Shown here one piece after another: positions 9,204-17,239 of a DNA stretch of 64,000 nt. Position 1 is the stretch's first letter, and every line of letters begins with the position of its first letter. The stretch is from Streptomyces sp. NBC_00234 (GTDB taxonomy: Bacteria; Actinomycetota; Actinomycetes; Streptomycetales; Streptomycetaceae): positions 992,001 to 1,056,000 of the forward strand of contig NZ_CP108101.1 in NCBI RefSeq assembly GCF_036195325.1, read 5' to 3'. The position numbers were made by a program, and so were the translations under genes. The notes beneath the pieces are model-generated. The model saw only the letters and a list, made by a program, of their open reading frames with translations, was not told the origin of the DNA and made no database searches.

Positions 9204-9690
9204 GACACTACGGACGGAATGGCGCCCCCTTCTGGACCAATGACGACTCAGGAATCTGGGCCAATCGCCCCGCCTTCCGTCCGAGGTTCCGCCCGATCGA
9301 CGGATCGCGGCCGGGCATTCGCCACCGCCTCCGTCACGGCGTCCGTCAGGCCGTGAACGGCGGCATCCGCCCGTCCTGCCTACCGGGCTCTGCCGGCGGT
9401 GCACCGCCGGCACCGGAAGGCGGCGGCGAGGAGGGGCGCACGAGTGGCCCGCACCGGTGCCTTCGTGCAGCATGGTGGCGAGGACCGGCCGCGTGTCCGC
9501 GCACGCCGCGGGGCGATCGGCCGGGCCACCCATGCACAAGTCCATGCCAGGAACCCCGACGATGGCGGCACAGCACCAGGCGGAGGGCGCCACGCGCCGG
9601 CCGACGCCCGTGTGCGCCGCACACCGTCGCCCCGGGCGCCCGCGAGGGCCGGGCGGCATCATGCCGGTCCGGTCTGGAGGTGTACGCACC
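9204..9690. other. Intergenic region between divergent MFS and VOC genes
   Basis: No convincing gene. The open frames here are GC-driven shadows with biased composition. The region should hold the promoters of the leftward MFS gene and the rightward VOC gene. No strong -35/-10 pair or long palindrome was recognised. GGAGG at 9676-9680 is the ribosome site of the VOC gene. Confidence 0.5.
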
Positions 9691-10536
9691 GTGACCGTCT
9701 CGCATTCACAGCAGAGGTCTCCCCAGCAGAGGTCGACGACGGGCGCCTCGGGTTTCGGTGCGCCGTGCTGGGCGAGCCTCGCGACGCGTGATCTCGCCTC
9801 GGCCCAGGACTTCTACGGTGCGGTGCTGGCCTGGACGTTCCGCGACACGGACCTGGGTGACGAATTCAGCGTGGCCCTCTCCGACGGGGTGCCGACGGCC
9901 GGTCTGGGAGAGCTGGCGGCCACCCTGCACATCGCGAACGACTGGACACCGTACTTCGCCGTCCCCGACGCCGATGTGGCCGGTGCCCGTATCAGGGAAC
10001 GCAGCGGAACCCTCGCCGTCGGACCGATCGACTTCCCGATCGGGCGTGCGGCGATCGGCGCCGATCGCGACGGCGCCCGGTTCGGCATCTGGGAAGGGCG
10101 GCTCGTCGCCGACTGGCAGGCGTGGCGCGAGCACCGCCCCTGGTGGCTCGACCTGACGACCCCCAACCCCTTCGAGGCCGCCCTCTTCTACGGCGAGATC
10201 CTGGACTGGGCGTCGGACCGTCCCGGCTGCTGCGACGTCGGCTACGAGCACGACGACGTGGTGCTGCGCGACGAGGGCCGCGTCGCCGCCCTGATCACCG
10301 CGGGCGCCGAGAAGAAGGACACCGGCCCGGGGAGCGGACCGCGCTGGAACGTACATTTCCCCGTGCAGGACATGGAGGCGGCGCTGGAGGCTGCGGCACG
10401 CCACGGCGGCCGGGTCATCGATCGACGCGTCTCGGCCCGCGACGACGGTGCCACCCTCTGCGACCCCGACGGGGCCGTGTTCTGTATCGCCGCGGCGACC
10501 AGCCCCCCGCATGCGAACGGCATCGACCGGATGTGA
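9691..10536 (+). CDS. Two-domain VOC (glyoxalase-like) protein
   Basis: A 281-aa protein. GTG 9691 was chosen for its GGAGG 10 nt upstream. Two vicinal-oxygen-chelate modules are visible. The first runs from about residue 20 (SLATRDLASAQDFYGAVLAW) to about 130; the second begins near 150 (WWLDLTTPNPFEAALFYGEI) and ends with CDPDGAVFCIA. The layout matches the Streptomyces VOC proteins often annotated as hydroxylases (27 kDa antigen type), where the real substrate is unknown. A metal-dependent small-molecule or antibiotic-binding role is possible but not shown. It is apparently monocistronic. Confidence 0.85.
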   Translation: MTVSHSQQRSPQQRSTTGASGFGAPCWASLATRDLASAQDFYGAVLAWTFRDTDLGDEFSVALSDGVPTAGLGELAATLHIANDWTPYFAVPDADVAGARIRERSGTLAVGPIDFPIGRAAIGADRDGARFGIWEGRLVADWQAWREHRPWWLDLTTPNPFEAALFYGEILDWASDRPGCCDVGYEHDDVVLRDEGRVAALITAGAEKKDTGPGSGPRWNVHFPVQDMEAALEAAARHGGRVIDRRVSARDDGATLCDPDGAVFCIAAATSPPHANGIDRM

Positions 10537-10690
10537 CACAAGGTCGTGAAGCGGCGGTCATGAGCGCCTGAACGGGCCATGACCGGCCCTCCGAGCACCC
10601 CTGATCACTGAGCGTGTCCGTACCGGATGCGCGGCTGGGACGACGCTGGTTCTCTGTCACTGTCCCCCCTCCCCCGACCCAGGAGTGACC

Positions 10691-10879
10691 ATGAACGCTG
10701 CTTCCCGGCCCGCGGGCCGTTCCCAGCAAATGCGCCAGAAGGCAAGCGAGTTGAGCCAGGCCGCGGAGCGCACGACCGACCCCGAGCACCGCGTGCGACT
10801 CCAGCAGAAGGCCCAGCGGCTCCTGACCGAGAGCGAGCAGGACGGCAACGAGGCCGACGAATGGGTCGGCGGACGGTGA
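10691..10879 (+). CDS. Small DUF6381-like protein
   Basis: A 62-aa hydrophilic protein. ATG 10691 follows AGGAG by 5 nt; the GTG at 10685 lies inside that site and is less likely. The pattern QQMRQKASELSQAAERTTDP followed by EHRVRLQQKAQRLLTESEQ predicts two amphipathic helices forming a hairpin. It matches the DUF6381 family known from Streptomyces, often linked with stress regulons. Function is unknown. Confidence 0.75.
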   Translation: MNAASRPAGRSQQMRQKASELSQAAERTTDPEHRVRLQQKAQRLLTESEQDGNEADEWVGGR

Positions 10880-11113
10880 CGGCTGGGGCCCTTCCGGACC
10901 AGGCCGGACCGGCGGGGCCGGGCGGTGTTCACCTACCCGCCCGGCCCTCGGACGGCACGGACGGCGAGCCGCCGGAGCACGGGAACCGGAACCGCTCCAC
11001 CGGCAGGGGAACCGCCGGCACGTCTGCTGCGTGATGATGGACAGGAGAGTCATCGCCGCAGCAGAGGTGAACCGGCGCCGCTCCACGGGGCCGGCTCGGA
11101 AGGGGCGGCCGTC

Positions 11114-12073
11114 ATGCACACCTCCGGAATCAAGAGGCCGGTCGCAGCCTCACTCGCCGCGCTCACCCTCGTCATCACGGCAGCGTGCGCCGGCTCGGGC
11201 GGAGGCGGGGCAACTCCCTCTCCGGACGGATCCGTTACGCCGACGACATCCGCTGCGCGCGCCGACGTCCTCGCTGTGAAGATCGACAACGTCGCACCCG
11301 CCCGGCCGCCGACCGGCCTGGAGAACGCCGACCTCGTCTACGTGGAGCAGGTGGAGGCAGGACTCAGCCGGATACTCGCCGCCTACTCCTCCGACGTGCC
11401 GTCCGTGATCGGCCCCGTACGCAGCGCCCGCGAGACGGATCTGGAACTGCTGAGGCAGTTCGACAAGCCCACGCTCGCCTACTCCGGCGCCCAGTCACGA
11501 CTCCTGCCGTCGATCGAGGCGGCCCCGCTCGACCCGCTGCCTCCGTCGAAGGCGCCGAACGCCTACTTCCGCAGCCCCGACCGTGCTGCACCGCACAATC
11601 TCTATCTGCGCCCCGAGAAGATTCCGCACGACTCCACCGACGTGAACGCGGCCGAGGACATCGGGCTCCGCTTCGCTGCCGCACCGGCGGGCGGCACACC
11701 CGTCGACGAGCGCACCGTGGCCTACCCGTCGGCACGCTTCACCTTCACCTGGTCCGCGGACAGCGGCCGTTGGCTGATCGGCATGGACGGCAGCCCGGCT
11801 CGAACGGCCTCCGGAGAACGGCTCGGAACGGCCAACGTGCTCCTGCAGAACGTGGACGTGCACCCCTCCCGGTTCCGGGACCGGGGCGGGAACACCACGC
11901 CCTTCACCGAGACCGTGGGCTCCGGCTCCGCTCGTGTCCTGCGCGACGGCACGGCGTACGACGTCTCATGGGAGCGGGACACAGCCGCTTCGGCGACCGA
12001 GTTCACCACCAACGACGGCAAGCCGATGACGTTCGCCGACGGCCAGATCTGGATCGTGTTCGTACCGAAGTGA
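11114..12073 (+). CDS. DUF3048-domain lipoprotein (YerB-like)
   Basis: A 319-aa exported protein starting at ATG 11114. The signal segment ends in a probable lipobox (LVITAAC, Cys near residue 25). The DUF3048 domain follows after a Ser/Thr linker: VLAVKIDNVAPARPPTGLEN, then ADLVYVEQVEAGLSRI, PVRSARETDLELL, and the C-terminal module with GTAYDVSWERD and GKPMTFADGQIWIV. YerB-type lipoproteins are envelope proteins whose biochemical activity is unsettled. It is transcribed toward the GNAT gene, with a hairpin between them. Confidence 0.88.
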   Translation: MHTSGIKRPVAASLAALTLVITAACAGSGGGGATPSPDGSVTPTTSAARADVLAVKIDNVAPARPPTGLENADLVYVEQVEAGLSRILAAYSSDVPSVIGPVRSARETDLELLRQFDKPTLAYSGAQSRLLPSIEAAPLDPLPPSKAPNAYFRSPDRAAPHNLYLRPEKIPHDSTDVNAAEDIGLRFAAAPAGGTPVDERTVAYPSARFTFTWSADSGRWLIGMDGSPARTASGERLGTANVLLQNVDVHPSRFRDRGGNTTPFTETVGSGSARVLRDGTAYDVSWERDTAASATEFTTNDGKPMTFADGQIWIVFVPK

Positions 12074-12083
12074 TCCCTGGGAC

Positions 12084-12107
12084 GCCGGAGGGACGTACGC
12101 CTCCGGC
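12084..12107. terminator. Probable terminator between convergent genes
   Basis: GCCGGAGG and CCTCCGGC form a perfect 8-bp stem around an 8-nt loop, just after the DUF3048 stop and before the GNAT stop. There is no U-tract, which is usual in Streptomyces. It could serve both strands. Confidence 0.55.
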
Positions 12108-12121
12108 CCTGGGCTCCCCCG

Positions 12122-12613
12122 CTACAGCGGGCGCTGCCAGGTCTGGCCGACGAGGTCGTGCCCGAAGCTGTGGTGGGCCTCCTCGGCGACCAGCTCGAAA
12201 CCCTGCTGCTGATAGATGCGCCGGGCCGAGCCGAGGACGTCGTTGGTCCACAGGGTGATCCCCTCGTACCCGGTCTCCCCCGCGAAGCGCAGGCACTCCT
12301 CGACCAGACGACGCCCCAGGCTCAGTCCACGCGCGGCGGGATCGACGAGCAGCAGACGCAGCTTCGCGGTTCGCTCGTCGCCGCGTACGCAGAAGACGCA
12401 GCCGACCCGCACCCCGTCGACCTCGGCGATCCACGCCTCCTGCGGTCCGGGGTCCTTCTCGTCGGTGTAGTCGGCGACGATCCGGGCCACGAGCGCCTCG
12501 AAGCCGGTGTCCCAGCCGAACTCCCTCGCGTAGAGCTCGCCGTGCGCCATCACCACCCAGCCGAGGTCCCCGGGCCGGCCCAACGGCCGGATGACTGCTT
12601 CGCGCTCTGCCAT
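12122..12613 (-). CDS. GNAT-family N-acetyltransferase
   Basis: A 163-aa acetyltransferase. The acetyl-CoA binding motif A is clear: LRLLLVDPAARGLSLGRRLV, with R-x-x-G-L-G-R-R-L form, near residues 85-105. Motif B follows with TGYEGITLWTNDVLGSARRI and YQQQGF. The N-terminus MAHGELYAREFGWDTGFEAL resembles the acetyltransferase half of MarR/GNAT fusion proteins. It is transcribed divergently from a tetR gene, and the 20-bp perfect palindrome between them suggests it is the main target of that regulator. The substrate is unknown. Confidence 0.9.
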   Translation of the reverse strand: MAEREAVIRPLGRPGDLGWVVMAHGELYAREFGWDTGFEALVARIVADYTDEKDPGPQEAWIAEVDGVRVGCVFCVRGDERTAKLRLLLVDPAARGLSLGRRLVEECLRFAGETGYEGITLWTNDVLGSARRIYQQQGFELVAEEAHHSFGHDLVGQTWQRPL

Positions 12614-12633
12614 GACTTTCTCGCTCCCGCTTC

Positions 12634-12653
12634 ACTGAAACGACTGTTTCAGT
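12634..12653. promoter_or_regulatory. TetR operator (20-bp perfect palindrome)
   Basis: ACTGAAAC-GACT-GTTTCAGT has perfect 8-bp arms and a 4-bp spacer. It lies 20 bp upstream of the gnat start and 11 bp upstream of the tetR GTG. One dimer pair bound here could repress both divergent genes. Binding by the adjacent TetR protein is inference from position and symmetry. Confidence 0.85.
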
Positions 12654-12664
12654 AGACTAGCCCG

Positions 12665-13243
12665 GTGACCCGATCCGCGACAAACCCCTCACCACGACAG
12701 CAGGAACTCCTGGAAGCGGCGTACGCGTACGCCCTGCGCAGCGGCCTGGGCGACCTGTCCCTGCGCCCGCTCGCCGAGGAGATCGGCTCCAGCCCCCGCG
12801 TCCTGCTCTACCTCTTCGGCAGCAAGGACGGCCTGATCCGCGCCCTGCTCGCGCGGGCCAGGGCCGACGAGCTGGCCGTCGTCCAGGAACTCACCGACGC
12901 GCGGGAGCGGCCCGAAGGTCTGGAGCCGGTCGCCCGTGAGCTCTGGCGGTGGCTGTCCGAGGACGCCCACCGCGGCCTGCTGACGCTCTGGGTCGAGAGC
13001 TACGCCCGCTCCCTCATCGACCCGGCAGGCCCCTGGTCCGGATTCGCCCGCGACACGGTCGGCGACTGGCTCACGCTGCTCGCCGCCGGCCAGCCCCCCG
13101 GGATCCGCGGCACCGAAGCCGGGCGCGCACAGTGCACGCTCGTGCTGGCCGTCCTGCGGGGAGCGCTGCTGGATCTGCTCGCCACCGGCGACACCGCGCG
13201 CACGAGCGCGGCGGTCCACCTCCAGCTGGCCGCGATAAAGTGA
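12665..13243 (+). CDS. TetR-family regulator
   Basis: A 192-aa protein starting at GTG 12665. The N-terminal HTH is seen in RQQELLEAAYAYALRSGLGD, then LSLRPLAEEIGSSPRVLLYL, then FGSKDGLIRALL. The C-terminal ligand domain is short and helical. It is divergent from the GNAT gene and close to a palindromic operator, so autoregulation and control of the acetyltransferase are likely. The SUMF1-like gene begins 9 bp after its stop and may be co-transcribed. The ligand is unknown. Confidence 0.92.
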   Translation: MTRSATNPSPRQQELLEAAYAYALRSGLGDLSLRPLAEEIGSSPRVLLYLFGSKDGLIRALLARARADELAVVQELTDARERPEGLEPVARELWRWLSEDAHRGLLTLWVESYARSLIDPAGPWSGFARDTVGDWLTLLAAGQPPGIRGTEAGRAQCTLVLAVLRGALLDLLATGDTARTSAAVHLQLAAIK

Positions 13244-13252
13244 CGTCACCTC

Positions 13253-13930
13253 ATGGATGCGGAAACGGGATACGAGATGACCACCGTCCCCCCGGGGACG
13301 GTGACGCTGTCCGACCGGCGGACGCAGCGCCGTTGGTCGGTCGGGATCTCCCCGTTCGAGCTCGCCGCGGTCCCGGTCACCCAGGCGCGGTACGCACAGG
13401 TCACCGGCGGGCGGCCGAGCACCGCGCACGGTGACCGGCTGCCCGTCGAGGGCGTTTCGTGGCTGGACGCGGTCCGGTTCTGCAACGCCCTGTCCGGCGC
13501 CGAGGGGCTGACGCCCGCGTACGGCATCCGCGGGGACGACGCCCAGGACGTCGAGTGGGACGCCTCCGCCGACGGATACCGGCTGCCGACCGAGGCCGAG
13601 TGGGAGCACGCCTGCCGTGCGGGGACGACGGACGCGCGGTACGGCCGCCTCGACGAGATCGCCTGGCATCGCGGCAACTCGCAGGAGCGGATGCACGAGG
13701 TCGGCGGCAAGCAGCCCAACGCGTGGGGCCTGCACGACATGCTGGGCAACGTGTGGGAGTGGTGCTGGGACGTCTACGACCCCGAGGTCTACGGAACCTA
13801 CCGAGTGCTGCGCGGCGGTGGCTGGTTCGACGAACGGTGGAGCTGCCGGGCGTCGGTACGCCGCCGCAGCCACCCGACGTTCCGGATCGACGACGTGGGT
13901 TTCCGCCTCGCACGGTCCGTCGCGCGGTGA
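13253..13930 (+). CDS. SUMF1/FGE-like domain protein, lacks one active-site Cys
   Basis: A 225-aa single-domain protein of the formylglycine-generating-enzyme fold. Diagnostic segments are PFELAAVPVTQARYAQVTGG, YRLPTEAEWEHACRAGT, NAWGLHDMLGNVWEWCWDVY and VLRGGGWFDERWSC. In true FGEs the last segment has two copper-binding cysteines (RGGSYLCHDSYC-type). Here the first position is Asp193 and only Cys198 remains, so sulfatase activation is doubtful and a structural or other enzymatic role is likely. ATG 13253 is used; ATG 13277 is an alternative. It directly follows tetR by 9 bp. Confidence 0.85.
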   Translation: MDAETGYEMTTVPPGTVTLSDRRTQRRWSVGISPFELAAVPVTQARYAQVTGGRPSTAHGDRLPVEGVSWLDAVRFCNALSGAEGLTPAYGIRGDDAQDVEWDASADGYRLPTEAEWEHACRAGTTDARYGRLDEIAWHRGNSQERMHEVGGKQPNAWGLHDMLGNVWEWCWDVYDPEVYGTYRVLRGGGWFDERWSCRASVRRRSHPTFRIDDVGFRLARSVAR

Positions 13931-13970
13931 AGAGCGCCGGGTGACCGTCGGGGCACGGCACCCGGGCGGT

Positions 13971-14354
13971 TCAGCGCCACTCGTCGTGGACGACCTTGTC
14001 GACCGTCTCCAGGACCACTTCGCCTGCGCTCAGGTCGGCACCGGACGCCGGGCGCACCCGTGCACCGGGCCAGATCAGCTGCGGCGGGGTGCCGATGACG
14101 CGGCAGCGGAACATGAAGCCCTCGGGGAACCGAACGAGGGACTCGTTGCGCGCCAATTCGGTGTAGCGGTGCACCACCGTCGCCCGGACCACGACCCCGT
14201 AGCCGGTGCTCTGCTCTGATTCCAGGTCGCTCGATGCGCAGACGGGACACAGGAGCCGCCGGAAGGAGGCTGTTCCGCACCAACGGCAACGCTGATAGAT
14301 GAGACCGGTTCTCTCGCGCACCGCCGTAGCGGTACCGCTTCCTGGCTGGGACAC
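13971..14354 (-). CDS. DUF35 Zn-ribbon/OB-fold protein
   Basis: A 127-aa protein with a rubredoxin-like zinc ribbon (CRWCGTASFRRLLCPVCAS: C-x2-C and C-x2-C) at about residues 23-41, then an OB-fold with GYGVVVRATVVHRYT and VRFPEGFMFRCRVIG. DUF35 proteins partner with thiolase-like or hydratase-like enzymes acting on acyl-CoA, for example in steroid side-chain degradation. No thiolase is adjacent. Two copies of the operator motif, also present before etfB, sit 64-104 bp upstream of its start. It therefore probably shares the TetR regulon with the electron transfer flavoprotein genes, which supports an acyl-CoA role. Confidence 0.88.
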   Translation of the reverse strand: MSQPGSGTATAVRERTGLIYQRCRWCGTASFRRLLCPVCASSDLESEQSTGYGVVVRATVVHRYTELARNESLVRFPEGFMFRCRVIGTPPQLIWPGARVRPASGADLSAGEVVLETVDKVVHDEWR

Positions 14355-14417
14355 GTGTCGACCCCCTGCACTCGGCTGGTGAGCGTCGCGCCATCACGCG
14401 ACGCCCACGCACCATAT

Positions 14418-14458
14418 GGCACTGAGTGCCGAACAGTAAAGGTACTGAGTGCCTTTAC
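14418..14458 (-). promoter_or_regulatory. Two TetR operators and promoter upstream of the DUF35 gene
   Basis: GGCACTGAGTGCC (14418-14430) is a perfect palindrome about a central base. A second, longer site at 14436-14458 reads GTAAAGGTACTGAGTGCC plus TTTAC and is nearly symmetric over 23 bp. On the minus strand a possible -35 (TTTACT) and -10 (CATATG) are 16 bp apart, with the first operator in the spacer. The 13-mer GGTACTGAGTGCC recurs exactly at 15322-15334. Confidence 0.8.
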
Positions 14459-14461
14459 TCG

Positions 14462-15268
14462 TCAGCCGGAGCCGAGAGCGCACTCGATCTGCTGCACCAC
14501 CCGCCACATCGGGGCGCCCTTCGCGGCCACCATGACGATCACGTCGCCACCCGCGTCCACCTGCACGTCCCCGCCCGCGCCCCGGCCCTCGGCACGGTCC
14601 GTACCCCGGTCCGCGGCCCCCGCGGCTGCCGGCAGTCCGGCCGCCTTCCCCCATACGTCACGCACCAGACCGAGGGCCTGGTCCACGGCGACCTCCGCGT
14701 CGCCCACTCCACCCGAACGGAGCCAGGACCGCAGCGCGTTGTTGTGCGCGGCCACGACCGCGGCGGCCACCACGTCGGCCCGCAGACCACCTTCGGACGC
14801 CTCGGCCCAGCGCCCGCGCAGATAGCCGGCCAGCGTGCGTTCGTACCGGCGCACCACGGACAGCTCGTACGTGCGCAGCCCAGGAACCTCCTGCGTCAGC
14901 CCGTAGCGCTGTACGGAGAATTCGGGGTTCGCCGCGTACATCCGCATGACGAGCCGGGCGGCGTCGCACACCGCGCCGACCGGATCGGGATCGTCGCGCC
15001 GCTCCTCCAGGAGTGCGGTCATGTCGGCCAGACAGCGCTCGTGGTCGGGGAAGACCGCGTCCTCCTTCGACGGGAAGTACCGGAAGAACGAGCGGCGCCC
15101 GACGCCCGCCCGCGCCACGATGTCGTCCACCGTGGTCTGCTCGAAGCCGCGCTCCAGGAACAGCTGGAAGGCGACCTCGGCGAGCGCCTGCCGCATGGGC
15201 ACCTTGACGGGGGAATCCTCGGAGGCCGGTTCGGCTGCCGCCCTGCGTCGTTTGCGCGCTTCAGTCAT
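14462..15268 (-). CDS. TetR-family regulator of the etf/DUF35 unit
   Basis: A 268-aa protein starting at ATG 15268; the longer frame to 15304 runs through the operator region and is rejected. The HTH is typical: RQALAEVAFQLFLERGFEQT, then TVDDIVARAGVGRRSFFRYF and PSKEDAVF. The N-terminus is basic (ARKRRR) and the C-terminus has a Gly/Ala-rich linker followed by about 30 residues (VIVMVAAKGAPMWRVVQQI). It lies between two clusters of one operator motif, one before its own start and etfB, the other before the DUF35 gene. This predicts autoregulation plus control of both flanking units. Acyl-CoA would be a reasonable ligand, by analogy with other fatty-acid TetR proteins. Confidence 0.9.
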   Translation of the reverse strand: MTEARKRRRAAAEPASEDSPVKVPMRQALAEVAFQLFLERGFEQTTVDDIVARAGVGRRSFFRYFPSKEDAVFPDHERCLADMTALLEERRDDPDPVGAVCDAARLVMRMYAANPEFSVQRYGLTQEVPGLRTYELSVVRRYERTLAGYLRGRWAEASEGGLRADVVAAAVVAAHNNALRSWLRSGGVGDAEVAVDQALGLVRDVWGKAAGLPAAAGAADRGTDRAEGRGAGGDVQVDAGGDVIVMVAAKGAPMWRVVQQIECALGSG

Positions 15269-15299
15269 GCCGGGAACGTAACACCGGAATGCACTGATT

Positions 15300-15339
15300 G
15301 GCACTAGGTACCTTGCATGAGGGTACTGAGTGCCATAAT
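15300..15339 (+). promoter_or_regulatory. Two TetR operators overlapping the etfB promoter
   Basis: GGCACTAGGTACC (15300-15312, one mismatch to the consensus GGNACTNAGTNCC) and GGTACTGAGTGCC (15322-15334, exact repeat of the 14441-14453 site). A possible etfB promoter has -35 TTGCAT (15313-15318) and -10 CATAAT (15334-15339), with the second operator filling the 15-bp spacer. This is the same geometry as at the DUF35 gene. The sites also lie upstream of tetR on the other strand. Confidence 0.75.
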
Positions 15340-15376
15340 GTCGATCGTACGAACCGCATCAGCTAGGAGAGCCGGC

Positions 15377-16162
15377 GTGAGCTTGAGGATCGTTGTCTGT
15401 GTGAAGCATGTGCCCGACGCGACTGGTGACCGGCATTTCGCCGATGACCTGACGGTGGACCGTGAGGATGTGGACGGTCTGTTGTCGGAGCTGGATGAGT
15501 ATGCGGTGGAGCAGGCGCTGCAGATCGCGGATGGTGCGGATGATGCCGTGGTCACGGTGGTGACGGTGGGTCCGGAGGACGCGAAGGACGCGTTGCGCAA
15601 GGCGTTGTCGATGGGTGCGGACAAGGCTGTGCATGTCGAGGACGACGATCTTCATGGTTCCGATGTGATGGCGACGTCGCTGGTGCTGGCGAAGGCGATC
15701 GAGAAGACGGGTTACGACCTGGTGATCGCCGGTATGGCCTCGACGGACGGCACGATGGGTGTGCTCCCGGCGATCCTCGCGGAGCGGCTGGGTGTCCCGC
15801 AGGTCACGCTGCTGTCCGAGGTCAAGGTCGAGGGCACTGTCGTGACCGGGCGTCGTGACGGTGACAGTGCCTCGGAGCTGCTGGAGGCCTCGCTCCCGGC
15901 GGTGGTCTCGGTGACCGACCAGTCCGGCGAGGCGCGTTACCCCTCGTTCAAGGGGATCATGGCGGCGAAGAAGAAGCCGGTGGAGTCCCTGGACCTGGAG
16001 GACCTGGACATCGAGGCGGACGAGGTCGGTCTCGCGGGTTCCTGGACCGTGGTGGACACCGCGACCCAGCGCCCGGCCCGCACCGCGGGCACGATCGTGA
16101 AGGACGAGGGCGAGGGCGGCAAGCAGCTCGCCGAGTTCCTCGCGGGCCAGAAGTTCATCTAG
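15377..16162 (+). CDS. etfB: Electron transfer flavoprotein beta subunit
   Basis: A 261-aa EtfB of normal length. GTG 15377 has AGGAGA 6 nt upstream. The start SLRIVVCVKHVPD and the internal DEYAVEQALQIADG, VTVVTVGPEDAKDALRKALS and YDLVIAGMASTDGTMGVLPA are family hallmarks; the last covers the adenine-nucleotide site. EtfAB carries electrons from acyl-CoA and other flavin dehydrogenases to ETF:quinone oxidoreductase. It is followed by etfA after 55 bp, as in other actinobacteria. Expression is likely repressed by the divergent TetR protein through sites at 15300-15334. Confidence 0.97.
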   Translation: MSLRIVVCVKHVPDATGDRHFADDLTVDREDVDGLLSELDEYAVEQALQIADGADDAVVTVVTVGPEDAKDALRKALSMGADKAVHVEDDDLHGSDVMATSLVLAKAIEKTGYDLVIAGMASTDGTMGVLPAILAERLGVPQVTLLSEVKVEGTVVTGRRDGDSASELLEASLPAVVSVTDQSGEARYPSFKGIMAAKKKPVESLDLEDLDIEADEVGLAGSWTVVDTATQRPARTAGTIVKDEGEGGKQLAEFLAGQKFI

Positions 16163-16217
16163 GACCCGGCCCCCTGCACGACCCCGTCTCTTCTCTCATC
16201 CACGCAGGAGCATTCCC

Positions 16218-17180
16218 ATGGCTGAAGTCCTCGTCTACGTCGATCATGTCGATGGTGCCGTCCGCAAGCCCACCCTGGAGCTGCTGACCCTGGCCCGCCG
16301 GATCGGTGACCCGGTCGCCCTCGCGCTCGGCACGAACGCCGCGCAGACCGCGACGGTCCTGGCCGAGCACGGCGCGGTCAAGGTCCTGACCGCCGAGGCC
16401 CCCGAGTTCGCCGAGTACCTCGTCGTTCCCAAGGTCGACGCCCTGCACGCCGCCTACCAGGCCGTGTCCCCGACCGCCGTGCTGGTCCCCTCGTCCGCCG
16501 AGGGCAAGGAGATCGCCGCCCGCCTCGCGGTCCGCACCGGCTCGGGCCTCATCACCGACGCGATCGACCTCGAAGCCGGCGAGCAGGGCCCCGTCGCCAC
16601 CCAGGCCGCGTTCGCCGCGTCCTTCACCACCAAGTCCCGTATCTCCAAGGGCACCCCCGTCATCACCGTGAAGCCGAACTCCGCCCCCGTCGAGGCCGCA
16701 CCCGCCGCCGGCACCGTGGAGAACCTGCCCGTCACCTTCTCCGCCCAGGCCACCGGCACCAAGGTCACCTCCCGCACCCCCCGCGAATCCACCGGCCGCC
16801 CCGAGCTCACCGAAGCCGCGATCGTCGTCTCCGGCGGACGCGGCGTCAACGGCGCGGAGAACTTCCACATCATCGAAGCCCTCGCCGACTCCCTCGGCGC
16901 AGCCGTCGGCGCCTCCCGCGCCGCCGTCGACGCCGGCTGGTACCCCCACACCAACCAGGTCGGCCAGACCGGCAAGTCCGTCTCCCCCCAGCTCTACATC
17001 GCCTCCGGCATCTCCGGCGCCATCCAGCACCGCGCAGGCATGCAGACCTCCAAGACCATCGTCGCGATCAACAAGGACGCCGAAGCCCCCATCTTCGACC
17101 TCGTCGACTACGGCATCGTCGGAGACCTCTTCACCGTCGTCCCCCAACTCACCCAGGAAATCCACACCCGCAAGGGCTGA
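16218..17180 (+). CDS. etfA: Electron transfer flavoprotein alpha subunit
   Basis: A 320-aa EtfA. ATG 16218 is preceded by CAGGAG. The C-terminal FAD domain is intact: [20 protein letters not shown], then [40 protein letters not shown] and HRAGM, ending with [19 protein letters not shown]. It forms a heterodimer with EtfB and holds the redox-active FAD. It is the second gene of the operon, which ends at a strong hairpin 23 bp downstream. Confidence 0.97.
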   Translation: MAEVLVYVDHVDGAVRKPTLELLTLARRIGDPVALALGTNAAQTATVLAEHGAVKVLTAEAPEFAEYLVVPKVDALHAAYQAVSPTAVLVPSSAEGKEIAARLAVRTGSGLITDAIDLEAGEQGPVATQAAFAASFTTKSRISKGTPVITVKPNSAPVEAAPAAGTVENLPVTFSAQATGTKVTSRTPRESTGRPELTEAAIVVSGGRGVNGAENFHIIEALADSLGAAVGASRAAVDAGWYPHTNQVGQTGKSVSPQLYIASGISGAIQHRAGMQTSKTIVAINKDAEAPIFDLVDYGIVGDLFTVVPQLTQEIHTRKG

Positions 17181-17202
17181 AGCACGCTGCGTACTTGCTG
17201 CC

Positions 17203-17239
17203 CCGAGGGCCCGTGGTGATCGTCACCACGGGCCCTCGG
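17203..17239 (+). terminator. Strong terminator after etfA
   Basis: A perfect 17-bp stem (CCGAGGGCCCGTGGTGA and its complement) closes a 3-nt loop TCG, beginning 23 bp after the etfA stop. There is no T-run, as usual for high-GC terminators. Confidence 0.9.

Noticed and set aside
16155-17165. 336-aa frame opposite etfA
   Set aside because: Extreme Gly/Asp/Val bias; etfA is certain.
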